Positions 1 through 8,549 of a stretch of 64,000 bases of DNA are shown here, one piece after another; the first letter of the stretch is position 1; each line of letters starts with the position of its first letter. The notes beneath the pieces were generated by a model. That model did no database searches. It was not told the DNA's origin and saw only the letters and a list, made by a program, of their open reading frames with translations. The position numbers and the translations under genes are program-made. The stretch is from NCBI RefSeq assembly GCF_040529335.1, contig NZ_CP159534.1, positions 5,642,001 through 5,706,000 of the forward strand, read 5' to 3'. This DNA comes from Streptomyces sp. HUAS MG91 (lineage in GTDB: Bacteria > Actinomycetota > Actinomycetes > Streptomycetales > Streptomycetaceae).

Positions 1-2
1 TC

Positions 3-710
3 GGGCGTGTCCTTGAGTGGCCGGTGGTCAGCCGCAGCGAACTCAAGGACGGGCTCTACACGTACGACGCGATCGGCCGACTGCACGACGCTCAGCTCGA
101 CCGGGGCGGTGCCGGAGCGACTTCCGAGGACATCGGCCGCTACATCAAGCTGGGGCCCCTCGGCACGGCTCTGCTCGCGGCCGACCGGCCCCGTGTGCTG
201 CTCATCGACGAGCTGGACAAGAGCGACATCGACCTGCCCAACGACCTCCTCAACGTCCTGGAGGAGGGGCGGTTCGCGATCCCGGAGCTGGAGCGCATCG
301 CCGACCATGCGCCCGAGGTCTCCGTGCTCACCGACGACGGCCGGCGGGTGGTGGTCACCGGTGGAGTGGTCCGCTGTCGCGCCTTTCCCGTCGTCGTGCT
401 GACCAGCAACCGCGAACGGGAGTTCCCCACGCCGCTGTTGCGCCGCTGCATCACGCTGGACCTGCAGTCTCCGCGCGACCAGCGACTCGCAGCGCTCGTG
501 CAGGCGCACTTCGGCGAGGGTGCCTACGAGGCGCACCACGACATCGTCGACCTGTTCACCGAGTCCGGGACGGACGGCGCGCTGCGCCCCACCGACCAGC
601 TGCTCAACGCGATCTTCCTTACCCAGTACACCGCCCGCGAGCAGACTCCCGCGCAGCGCACCGAGATCGCCGAACTGTTGATGAGGCCGCTCGACCACGA
701 GGTGCGGTGA
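3..710 (+). CDS. MoxR-type AAA+ ATPase, 3' part of gene
   Basis: This is the C-terminal part of an AAA+ ATPase of the MoxR type. The reading frame is open from the first bases of the window with no start codon, so the Walker A part lies upstream. Visible are the VLEWP segment typical of MoxR proteins, a Walker B motif VLLIDELDK at about 199-225, a sensor-1-like VLTSNRERE segment near 397-423, and a following LLRRC arginine-finger region. MoxR ATPases usually remodel client proteins together with a vWA-domain partner. The next gene starts only 3 bases after this stop codon and encodes a vWA-like protein, so the two are very likely co-translated and functionally paired. The length of the missing N-terminus cannot be judged here. 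Confidence 0.85.
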   Translation, partial: GRVLEWPVVSRSELKDGLYTYDAIGRLHDAQLDRGGAGATSEDIGRYIKLGPLGTALLAADRPRVLLIDELDKSDIDLPNDLLNVLEEGRFAIPELERIADHAPEVSVLTDDGRRVVVTGGVVRCRAFPVVVLTSNREREFPTPLLRRCITLDLQSPRDQRLAALVQAHFGEGAYEAHHDIVDLFTESGTDGALRPTDQLLNAIFLTQYTAREQTPAQRTEIAELLMRPLDHEVR

Positions 711-713
711 CCT

Positions 714-3700
714 GTGTCCGCCGCCCGCACGTCCCACGACCCCGGCGAGCAGCACCGTGCGGGCACGCTGCTCACCGCGCTCGCGGAGCGGCTGCGGGAA
801 GCGGAACTCGACCCCGGAGTAGAGGAGTTGGCCGACGCGTTATGGCTCGCTGGATATCTGGACCGCGAGGCCGGGGACAGCACCGTAGAGCCAACCGCGT
901 CACCCTCTTCGCCGTCCGCTCCGGAGCCGCCACCCGGCGCGGCGACCGGCCCTTTGCCCGAGCCCACGGGGCAGCAGACTCTCGCGTCCACCGACGAACT
1001 CGACGTGGGAGGGGGGCTGTTCGTCCCGTCGGGCGAGGCGGCGCAGCCGTCCTGGCTGCGCGCCGTTCCGGTCAGAGCGCCGTCACCGCCTGTGCTGCCC
1101 GACCCCGTGGGTCTCCAGCGCGGGCTGCGTCCCTTACAGCACTACCGGGCGCCGGTCCGACCCCCCGCCCGCATTCTCGACGAGCAAGAAACGGCCGAAC
1201 TCGCCGCCCGGTCGGGCGGGCTGGTGATCCCCGTCTTCTCCCCGCGGCGGCGCAGGGAGGCCCGCCTACTGCTGCTCATGGACCTGTCGACATCCACCGT
1301 CGTCTGGCGCGCGGCCCTCGACGAACTGCGTTACGTGTGCGAGCGCGCGGGCGCCTTTCGCGAGGTCCAGGTCCAGTACCTGTATGAGAACGAGAACGGC
1401 CGCCCCGGCACTGCTCCGGCTGTCGGCCACGTCGGCAGGCTCCGTGACCCCGCCCAGCTCACCGACCCCACAGGCCGTCAGCTCACACTGCTGCTCAGCG
1501 ACTGCGCGGGTCCCATGTGGCGCAGCGGCCGCATGCAGCAGTTGCTGCACCACTGGGCCCGCTCCGCGCCGGTGGCCGTCGTCCAGCCGCTTCCGCAGGG
1601 GATGTGGCAGCGGACGCACATGCCCGCCCGGCGCGGTGTGCTTCACCGCCGCGAAGGTCCCGCGGGCCGCCTGGAGTTCACCCCCGACCGCGGCAGTCCC
1701 GTGCCGGGCGCGCTGCCGGTTCCGGTGCTCGCGCTGCGCCGCTCCTCCGTCGAGGGCTGGGCCCGGCTGATGGCGGGGGCGACCGGGCGGGCGCTGCGAA
1801 CCGCGGCCGGATGGGTCGGTGCCGCGCACCCCGTCTCCGCGAGTCCGGTCCGCGCACGTCAAGAGGTCTCGGCGGCCGACCGGGTCCGCACATTCCTGCG
1901 CCGGGCCACGCCGCCCGCCCGCCAGCTCGCCGTCAGCCTCTCCGTCGTACCGCTGTACCTGCCGGTGATGCGGCTCGTGCAACACGCCATGCTCGCCGGG
2001 AGCGGACCTGACGTCCTGGCGGAAGTTCTGCTCAGCGGATTGCTGCGCCGGCGCGACGACGCCGTCGACCCGGAACAGGTCCGCTACGAGTTCCTGCCGG
2101 AGGTCGCCTCCGAGCTGCGCCGGCACGTCGACCCGCAGGAAGCCGAGTTACTGCTCAAGCACTGCTCGGACTACGTGGCCCGCAACTTCGGCCGCACCGC
2201 ACGCAATTTTCCGGCTCTCGCGGCCGCCTATCTGCGCGGCAAGGTCCCGGCACCGGGATCCGACGCGCCCTTGGAACCCCTGGCCGAGGGCCGCGACGAG
2301 CCGCTCGGGCTGCGGGCCTTCGCGGAGGTCTCTCTGGAGGTGCTGCGGGACCTGGCGCCGAGATTGCCGCTGCCGGTCGGGTCCGGGCCCGGTGGAGAGG
2401 CCCCCGTGGGGTACGGCGAATTGGTCGAGCGCGGGCGGGCAGCCGAGGAGACGTACGAGCTCGAGGGGAACGTACGGGAGCTGGAGCGCGCCGTCGAGCT
2501 GTATCGGGAGGCGGGACGGGCCGCGGAGGCGCGGGACGAGCAGGCCCTGGCCGCGGAGGCGTTGGGGAGGGCGCTGCGGCGGCGGGCGTTGGCCGGAGCG
2601 CCGCCGGAAGTTCTGCTGGAGGCGCTGCAGGTACTGCGCGGGGTGGCCCGGCTGTCGGCGCGGGGGCGGGCGGACCTGGGGCACGTGCTGATGCAACTGG
2701 CCATGGCCGTGGCTGGGGGACAGCTGCCGGTCTCCCGTCTGCCGAGACCGATCCCGGAGTGGGCGCGGGCACAGGCCACGGACGACCGTCCGGCCGAGGA
2801 CTGGGCCGAGACGGAATTCGTGTACCAGGCCGCCGACGAGCTGACAGCGGCGCTGGGAGCGGACCACGGGTTCGGTGACCACCTGCCGATTCTCATCGCC
2901 GGATCCCGCCGGATCCTGGCGCTGCGTCACGACTTGTCGCGCCCTGAGGGCCGATTCGAGGCCGCCCGCCCCCGGGACTGGTTCACCGGTCAACTGGAGC
3001 TCGGGCTCACGGCCTTGGAGGCGCTGCCCGAGGGCCCCGCGGCGTACAAGGAACGGGCCGCGGGGCACGGCCTGCTGGCCGAGTTCTACGACGGTCGGCG
3101 GCTGCAGGACGCCGAGCGGGACCGCGAGGATCACGAGCGTGCTCGGCGGCACGCGGATCTGGCGCGGCGGAACTTGGAGAACCTCCTGGCGGCCTCCGCC
3201 GAACAGGACGTCGAGGTCTGGCTCGGGCTCGCCACCGCGCTGGAGATCCAGGGGGAGGAGTCCGACTCCGTCGGTGAGGCGCTGGACCAGGCGCTCGCCG
3301 CGGCCGGAGACTCCAGCGCTCAGCGCTTCGAGTGTCTCGTCCGTGTCGGGCGGTTCTGGGACGCCCGGTTCGAGGAGACGGGTGAGCCGGCGGCTGCCGA
3401 CCGGGCAGTGACGGCGTGGGAGCAGGCGAGCGACTTGCTCGGGCAGGACGACGACAGACGGGCGGACACCCTCACCAACTACGGTCGGGCGCTGCTCGAC
3501 CGAGGAAGCCCGCCCGATTCTTCGAACGACGACCACCTCACCGCCGTGCGTCTCCTGAAGGACGCGGTCGCCGCGACGCCGGGCGGCCATCCCATGCTGC
3601 CGATCCGCCAGACGGTTCTGGCCCGCGCCTGCATCATGCGGTTCCAGGCCCAGGGCGTGGTCACCGACCTGCACGAGGCCGACTGGATACTCGCAGAAGC

Positions 3701-4028
3701 CTCGCGCGAGACCGACGACGACGCCGCGCTGGCGCTGGTGTGGTCCCTGCGCGCCTTCGGCACCTATCTGCTCGCTGGGCGGACCGAGAAGCGTGACCTG
3801 CTGTACCTGGCGCTGCGCCACAATGAGACGGCCCTGGAGCACGCGGCAGGCCTCGATCCGAGCATGGGCGGCACCGTGCATCGGGCCCAGGCCCGCATCC
3901 TGATCGCCCTCGACCGCCCCGCCGAAGCCGCGGCCTCCTACCGCGTAGCCCTCGCTCTCACCGAGGACCCCGAGGAACGCGCGGGCCTGGAGGCCCGCAT
4001 CGCCGATCTCGAGGCGGCCTCCGAGTGA
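714..4028 (+). CDS. vWA-like protein of the SAV_2336 type with long helical repeat tail
   Basis: A protein of 1104 residues that resembles the SAV_2336 N-terminal family of actinobacteria. At residues 190-194 it has DLSTS, which fits the MIDAS pattern DxSxS of von Willebrand A domains. A second acidic motif, LLLSDCAG, lies at 259-266 (Asp263). Residues 560-1104 are Ala, Leu and Glu rich and look like tetratricopeptide-type helical repeats (AAASYRVALAL near the end). No signal peptide or membrane segment is visible. The GTG start at 714 sits 3 bases after the ATPase stop. The 3' end overlaps the next small gene in a GTGA. I infer the vWA partner of the upstream MoxR ATPase, with the repeats as a protein-binding surface. 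The enzymatic output, if any, is unknown. Confidence 0.75.
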   Translation: MSAARTSHDPGEQHRAGTLLTALAERLREAELDPGVEELADALWLAGYLDREAGDSTVEPTASPSSPSAPEPPPGAATGPLPEPTGQQTLASTDELDVGGGLFVPSGEAAQPSWLRAVPVRAPSPPVLPDPVGLQRGLRPLQHYRAPVRPPARILDEQETAELAARSGGLVIPVFSPRRRREARLLLLMDLSTSTVVWRAALDELRYVCERAGAFREVQVQYLYENENGRPGTAPAVGHVGRLRDPAQLTDPTGRQLTLLLSDCAGPMWRSGRMQQLLHHWARSAPVAVVQPLPQGMWQRTHMPARRGVLHRREGPAGRLEFTPDRGSPVPGALPVPVLALRRSSVEGWARLMAGATGRALRTAAGWVGAAHPVSASPVRARQEVSAADRVRTFLRRATPPARQLAVSLSVVPLYLPVMRLVQHAMLAGSGPDVLAEVLLSGLLRRRDDAVDPEQVRYEFLPEVASELRRHVDPQEAELLLKHCSDYVARNFGRTARNFPALAAAYLRGKVPAPGSDAPLEPLAEGRDEPLGLRAFAEVSLEVLRDLAPRLPLPVGSGPGGEAPVGYGELVERGRAAEETYELEGNVRELERAVELYREAGRAAEARDEQALAAEALGRALRRRALAGAPPEVLLEALQVLRGVARLSARGRADLGHVLMQLAMAVAGGQLPVSRLPRPIPEWARAQATDDRPAEDWAETEFVYQAADELTAALGADHGFGDHLPILIAGSRRILALRHDLSRPEGRFEAARPRDWFTGQLELGLTALEALPEGPAAYKERAAGHGLLAEFYDGRRLQDAERDREDHERARRHADLARRNLENLLAASAEQDVEVWLGLATALEIQGEESDSVGEALDQALAAAGDSSAQRFECLVRVGRFWDARFEETGEPAAADRAVTAWEQASDLLGQDDDRRADTLTNYGRALLDRGSPPDSSNDDHLTAVRLLKDAVAATPGGHPMLPIRQTVLARACIMRFQAQGVVTDLHEADWILAEASRETDDDAALALVWSLRAFGTYLLAGRTEKRDLLYLALRHNETALEHAAGLDPSMGGTVHRAQARILIALDRPAEAAASYRVALALTEDPEERAGLEARIADLEAASE

Positions 4029-4186
4029 CGGCCACCCCGCTGCCCGTACCGGACGAAGCCCCGCTCCCCGCGTTCGGTCTCCCCGCGCGAAGCGATCACC
4101 CGGTCCTCAGTGCCGTGCTCGACGAACTGCGGCTGCGCGCCCTCGACCCCGAGCCGGTCGTGGCCCGCTACGAGGACGCGCCGTGA
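4025..4186 (+). CDS. 53-aa putative peptide substrate ending YEDAP (FxsA-like)
   Basis: A small open frame of 53 codons, GTG at 4025 to TGA at 4186. It overlaps the previous stop by GTGA (4025-4028), and its own stop overlaps the GTG start of the radical SAM gene by GTGA (4183-4186). It is rich in Pro, Ala and Leu and ends VVARYEDAP. FxsA peptides of radical SAM FxSxx-COOH systems have a similar short acidic/Leu leader and a C-terminal Phe-x-Ser-x-x. Here the equivalent positions are Tyr49 and Asp51. I infer that it is the ribosomal precursor modified by the downstream FxsB-like enzyme, with the core at Y49-E-D51. Position, coupling and size support this. The motif match is partial and no homolog search was possible. 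Confidence 0.65.
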   Translation: MTATPLPVPDEAPLPAFGLPARSDHPVLSAVLDELRLRALDPEPVVARYEDAP

Positions 4187-5433
4187 CCATGCCCGCCCGG
4201 CAGGCGGCAGGTCATCCCCGCTGGCCGCACGCTGTGCTCGACACGACGGCCCACACCCCGGTCCCGTTCCGCCAGTTCGTCCTGAAGGTGCACGGCCGGT
4301 GCAACCTGGACTGCTCGTACTGCTACGTCTACCACGCCCAGGACGACAGCTGGCGCGACCGGCCGGCCAGTGCCGACGCAGACCTGCGGCGCACGACCGC
4401 CCGCCGGATCGCCGAGCACGTCACCACCCACGGGCTGCGCCGCATACGGATCGAACTGCACGGTGGAGAGCCGCTGCTCGGCGGCCCGGGGCTCGTCCTC
4501 GCCTACGTCGACGCCGTCCGGGCCGCCGTCCCCGACTCCTGCGAGGTGCACGCCACCGTCCAGACCAACGGCACGCTCCTCACCGCTTCCGTGCTCGACC
4601 GGCTCGCGGCCTCGAAGGTGCGCGTCGGCCTCAGCCTCGACGGGGGCCGCGCCGCGCACAACGCCCGCCGCACCGACCATGCGGGCCGCCCCGCCTGGCC
4701 CGCTGCGCACGCCGCCGCACGTCGCCTCGCCCGGCGACCGGGGACCTACGCCGGAATCCTGTGCACCGTCGACCTCGCGGCCGATCCGCTCGGTGTCTAC
4801 CGCTCACTCGTGTCCCTCGGCCCACCCGGCATCGACTTCCTCCTGCCGCACGGAAACTGGGGCACTCCGCCCCCTGGCCTCGGGGTAAGCCGGCCCGCCC
4901 GGCACCGTCCCGCCCCAGCCCCGTACGGCGACTGGCTCACGACCGTCTTCGACGCATGGTGGGGCACCGAAGGCGACGAACGCGTACGGGTCCGGCTGTT
5001 CCACGAGATCCTGGCGCTCCTGCTCGGCGTCCCGAGTACCGCCGAGGCCGTCGGACTCTCGCCGATGGCCGCGGTCGTCGTGGAGACCGACGGGGCCATC
5101 GAGCAGGTCGACTCGCTCAGGTCCGCCTACGCGGGCGCCCCCGCGACCGGTCGCGACGTCTTCCGCCACACCTTCGACGACGCGCTGCGCCACCCCGGCG
5201 TCGCGGCTCGGCAGATCGGCGCCCGGGCCCTGGACGCGGTGTGCCGCGGCTGCCCCGTCGGCGCGGTCTGCGGCGGCGGCAACTATGTGCACCGCTACGC
5301 TCCCGGCTCCGGTTTCCGGCATCCCAGCGTGTATTGCGCCGATTTGGAGCGGCTCATCCGTCATGTGGCGCACGCGCTCGCGCAGCAGGTGTCCGTACCT
5401 GCATGGAAATACGGACCAACTTCCTTTGTTTGA
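4183..5433 (+). CDS. fxsB: FxsB-type radical SAM/SPASM peptide-modifying enzyme
   Basis: A 416-residue radical SAM enzyme. The [4Fe-4S] motif CxxxCxxC is at Cys40, Cys44 and Cys47 (RCNLDCSYCYVY), followed by QDDSW, as in the FxsB family. A C-terminal SPASM-type cluster is indicated by Cys354, Cys357, Cys363 and Cys385 (CRGCPVGAVCGGG). The LHGGEPLL segment fits the SAM-binding GGE motif. Known FxsB enzymes form a C-C crosslink between the aromatic residue and the residue two places on in a C-terminal FxS motif (three-residue cyclophane). The substrate here is probably the overlapping 53-residue peptide ending YEDAP. The GTG start at 4183 is fixed by translational coupling to that peptide. No HExxH hydroxylase partner is seen in the window. 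Confidence 0.85.
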   Translation: MTMPARQAAGHPRWPHAVLDTTAHTPVPFRQFVLKVHGRCNLDCSYCYVYHAQDDSWRDRPASADADLRRTTARRIAEHVTTHGLRRIRIELHGGEPLLGGPGLVLAYVDAVRAAVPDSCEVHATVQTNGTLLTASVLDRLAASKVRVGLSLDGGRAAHNARRTDHAGRPAWPAAHAAARRLARRPGTYAGILCTVDLAADPLGVYRSLVSLGPPGIDFLLPHGNWGTPPPGLGVSRPARHRPAPAPYGDWLTTVFDAWWGTEGDERVRVRLFHEILALLLGVPSTAEAVGLSPMAAVVVETDGAIEQVDSLRSAYAGAPATGRDVFRHTFDDALRHPGVAARQIGARALDAVCRGCPVGAVCGGGNYVHRYAPGSGFRHPSVYCADLERLIRHVAHALAQQVSVPAWKYGPTSFV

Positions 5434-5502
5434 ACGGTTTTTGACGCACACTTGAGTTACCTGTGCACGCACGTGACAGGTCAGGTGGAAAGGGGCAGGC
5501 GC

Positions 5503-8472
5503 ATGCAGGGCGAGTCCGCCCATGTCACGGTCGTGTTCGCCGGGCAGAGCGAGTCGTGGGCGAGATGGATCGAGCATCAGGTCAGAGCGGCCGGACGGGC
5601 CACCGCCCTGGTGCGCTGGGACCCGCTGCGTCGCCCGCCGGAGCCCGAGGCGCTCACCGACCTGCTCAGCGCTCCCGGCCGGCTGCTGCTCGTCATCGAC
5701 GACTGGTACGAGCGGCTCGGCAGCAAACGCTTCGAGGCCTGGGCCGCTGCGCTGCGCGCCGCGCTCCCGCGCTACCAGGGCCGTGTCGCCGCGGTCTCGG
5801 TCACCGAGCAGCCGCTGCCGGACGCGGTGATTCCGCTCGCCCCGGTCGCGCTGCGCGGCCTGCCGCCCGAGGTGGCCAGGAGACATGTCCTGGAGTGCGC
5901 CGACATCGGGGCTCCCGAGCGGCTCGTCGCGCTCGACCGCGGCCCGCGTTTTCCCGACTACAAGCCGACGGTGGCCAACGCGCCGCGTGCCAACCGCCGC
6001 TTCCTGGGGCGGGCCGAACTCCTCGAGCGGATCTACGACACCTTCCGTGCGGCCGGGGAGGGCATCACATCCGTCGTGTTGCACGGACCCGGCGGCATCG
6101 GCAAGACCCAGCTCGCCCAGGAGTACGCCGACCGGTTCAGCGGCGACTACGACATCATCTGGTGGATGGGTGCCACCAACCGGCTCACCGCGCGCGAGAA
6201 GTTCGCGGCCCTGGCGCCCGAGCTGGGGCTGGGCACCCACGGCGAACTCGGCGCGGACGTGCGGGCCGTGCGTCGCGCGCTCGGCTCGACCCACCGGCCC
6301 TGGCTGCTCGTCCTCGACGCGGCGGACGCCCCCGGCAAGCTGAGCGACCTCCTCCCCGAGCCGGACGGGGCCCACCGCGGCCACATGCTCATCACCTCGC
6401 TGGACACCGAGTGGGCCAAGCACGCGGAGGCCATCGCCGTCCCGCCGTTCGATCGCACCGAGTCGGTGGCATTCGCCGCGCGCCGCACCACGCGGCTCAC
6501 CGAGCACGACGCGGACCGGCTCGCCGCCGCCGTCCAGGACCTCCCGCTGTTGCTCGATCAGACCACCGCCTGGCTCGACCTCAACCCCATGGCCGACGTC
6601 CACGACTACATACGCGACATCGAGCAGGGCGAGGACCGCATAGCCGCCGTCGAGTCCTCCGACTACAAGCAGCACTACCAAGTGGTGTGGGCCAAGCTCC
6701 TCAACACGCTGCGCCAGGACTCCCCGCCCGCCTGGCAGCTGCTCAACCTCCTGGCCTGTTTCTCCCCCGAGGTCGTCCCTGTACGGCTGCTGCAGACCAC
6801 CCGCCCCGGCGAGCTGCCGCCCGCCCTCGCCGACCTGGTGAGCGAGCCCAGCAGTTGGAACTCGGCACTGCGCAAGCTCTCCGAGATCACATCCATGCGG
6901 GTCGAGTACGAGGAGGGGCCACGCGGCATTCAGGTGGTGCGCACCCTGCGCATGCACCGCCTCTTCCACCGCTACGTGCGGTCCGTGCAGGCTCCCACCG
7001 ACGCCGCCCACAACGCCGAGGTGGCCCGCCGCGTGCTCGTCTCGGCAGACCCGCGTGACACGGCGTCACCGGGCAACTGGAGCCGCTACGCCGACCTCAT
7101 CCCGCATCTCGAACCCTCCCGCGCGCTCCAGTCGCGCGACGAGGACGTGCGCGGACTCGTCCTCAACTGCATCGAGTACCTGCGGATGCGTGGTGAGCAC
7201 ACCGACGGATGGTGGCTTTCGCAGCAGGCCGTCGAAGCCTGGCGGGAGAAATACGGGCCCACGGACCGCTCCCTTCTCGTGGCCGTGCATCAACTCGCGA
7301 ACAATCTGCGCTCGTTGGGGCGCTATCCGGAAGCCGAGACCGTCGGGCGCGAAGTCCACGATCGCCTTGCCGGGGCCACCGAGGGCGTCCGCCCCATCGA
7401 GCTGATCCGCGCGAAGGACGGGCTCGGCGGCACCCTGATGGCGCTCGCCCGCTTCGACGAGGCGCGCGCTCTGTTCGAGGACGCCGCGGCCCGGGCGACC
7501 GCCGAACTCGGTGGCGAGGGCGTGCCGCGCACTCTGTCCATCCGCAGCAACCTCGCCGTCGCGATAGGCCTCCAGGGCCATTACACGCAGGCGTACGCGA
7601 TGCACCGGAAGATCTACGAGACACGGGTGCGGCTGCTGGGGGACAAGAGCGCTCTGACGCTCAACTCCGCTCTGCGTACCGCCTGGATGCTGCGCCTCCT
7701 CGGCCAGTACCGGGACGCCCTCGTCATCCAGGGCCACAACTCACGGCTGCACCGCCAGGTCTTGGACCGGACGCACAGCCAGACCCTGGAGGCCGAGCAC
7801 AATTACGCGCTGTGCGCCCGGCGTGAGGGCGATCTGATGTTCGCCCGAACGTTGATGCGTGCGGTCCACAAGAAAATCGTCGGCCGGCGCGGCGAACTCC
7901 ACCCCGAGTCGCTCCTCGTCTCCTGCGACTACGCGATGCTGCTGCGCGAGATCGGCCAGACGCAGGAGGCGTTGGAGCTTGCCGAGGCTACCGCGGAGCG
8001 TTACGCGGACCTGTACGGCGAGAGCCACCCCTATGCCATCGGGTGCCGGGACAACGTGGCGACGGTGCTGCGTCAGCGCGGCGATCTCGGGGCCGCGTGC
8101 CGCATGTCCGAGGAGACGGCGCGGGAGATGACGCGTGCCGTGGGCGCCACACACCCGTGGGCTGTGGGCTGCGCGAAGAATGCCATGACGGCGTTGGCCG
8201 CTACGGGGCAGTACGAGGCGGCCGGGCGGACCGGCCGTGCGGCGCTCGCATCGGCGGCCGTGACCCTCGGCGAGAGCCACGTGCTGACCATCAGCTTGCG
8301 CGTGGGCCTGTCCGGGACGTTGCGGGAAGTGGGCGAGGAAGCGGAGGCAAACGAGCTCTACCGCCAGGCCGCCGACCGGCTCGTCCAACTGCTCGGCCCC
8401 GACCACCAGCAGTCCCGCTACATCCTCGAACAACGTCTGCCCTACTGGGATTTCGAGCCCCAGCCCATCTGA
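5503..8472 (+). CDS. fxsT: FxsT-like TIR-like/NB-ARC/TPR protein
   Basis: A STAND-class regulator of 989 residues. Residues 1-130 have an alternating alpha/beta pattern starting HVTVVFAGQSESW that looks TIR- or SEFIR-like. The NB-ARC ATPase domain has a P-loop GPGGIGKTQ with Lys201 and a Walker B segment WLLVLDAAD. From about residue 520 to the end there are TPR repeats with the family pattern of paired GESHP segments. Such proteins are recurrent partners of FxsA/FxsB genes. I chose the ATG at 5503 because AAAGGGGC lies just upstream. A TTG at 5452 in frame would give a longer N-terminus. The gene begins 69 bases after fxsB, so it may be co-transcribed or have its own promoter. Its likely job is sensing and signalling in the cluster, which is inference. 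Confidence 0.8.
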   Translation: MQGESAHVTVVFAGQSESWARWIEHQVRAAGRATALVRWDPLRRPPEPEALTDLLSAPGRLLLVIDDWYERLGSKRFEAWAAALRAALPRYQGRVAAVSVTEQPLPDAVIPLAPVALRGLPPEVARRHVLECADIGAPERLVALDRGPRFPDYKPTVANAPRANRRFLGRAELLERIYDTFRAAGEGITSVVLHGPGGIGKTQLAQEYADRFSGDYDIIWWMGATNRLTAREKFAALAPELGLGTHGELGADVRAVRRALGSTHRPWLLVLDAADAPGKLSDLLPEPDGAHRGHMLITSLDTEWAKHAEAIAVPPFDRTESVAFAARRTTRLTEHDADRLAAAVQDLPLLLDQTTAWLDLNPMADVHDYIRDIEQGEDRIAAVESSDYKQHYQVVWAKLLNTLRQDSPPAWQLLNLLACFSPEVVPVRLLQTTRPGELPPALADLVSEPSSWNSALRKLSEITSMRVEYEEGPRGIQVVRTLRMHRLFHRYVRSVQAPTDAAHNAEVARRVLVSADPRDTASPGNWSRYADLIPHLEPSRALQSRDEDVRGLVLNCIEYLRMRGEHTDGWWLSQQAVEAWREKYGPTDRSLLVAVHQLANNLRSLGRYPEAETVGREVHDRLAGATEGVRPIELIRAKDGLGGTLMALARFDEARALFEDAAARATAELGGEGVPRTLSIRSNLAVAIGLQGHYTQAYAMHRKIYETRVRLLGDKSALTLNSALRTAWMLRLLGQYRDALVIQGHNSRLHRQVLDRTHSQTLEAEHNYALCARREGDLMFARTLMRAVHKKIVGRRGELHPESLLVSCDYAMLLREIGQTQEALELAEATAERYADLYGESHPYAIGCRDNVATVLRQRGDLGAACRMSEETAREMTRAVGATHPWAVGCAKNAMTALAATGQYEAAGRTGRAALASAAVTLGESHVLTISLRVGLSGTLREVGEEAEANELYRQAADRLVQLLGPDHQQSRYILEQRLPYWDFEPQPI

Positions 8473-8495
8473 GGCGAACCGGCCGGAACACGCTG

Positions 8496-8527
8496 AGGGC
8501 CCGGCACCCCCGAGGGTGCCGGGCCCT
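8496..8527. terminator. Bidirectional terminator hairpin
   Basis: A perfect 14-base stem (8496-8509 with 8514-8527) around the loop CCGA lies between the convergent fxsT-like gene and kgd. It can serve both strands. It ends the accessory operon of the first 8.5 kb. Confidence 0.8.
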
Positions 8528-8549
8528 TCCGTGCGCGGGATCCGGGGCC

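Noticed and set aside
5441..5469. TTGACG at 5441 as the -35 of a promoter for the fxsT-like gene
   Set aside because: No acceptable -10 is found 16-19 bases downstream.
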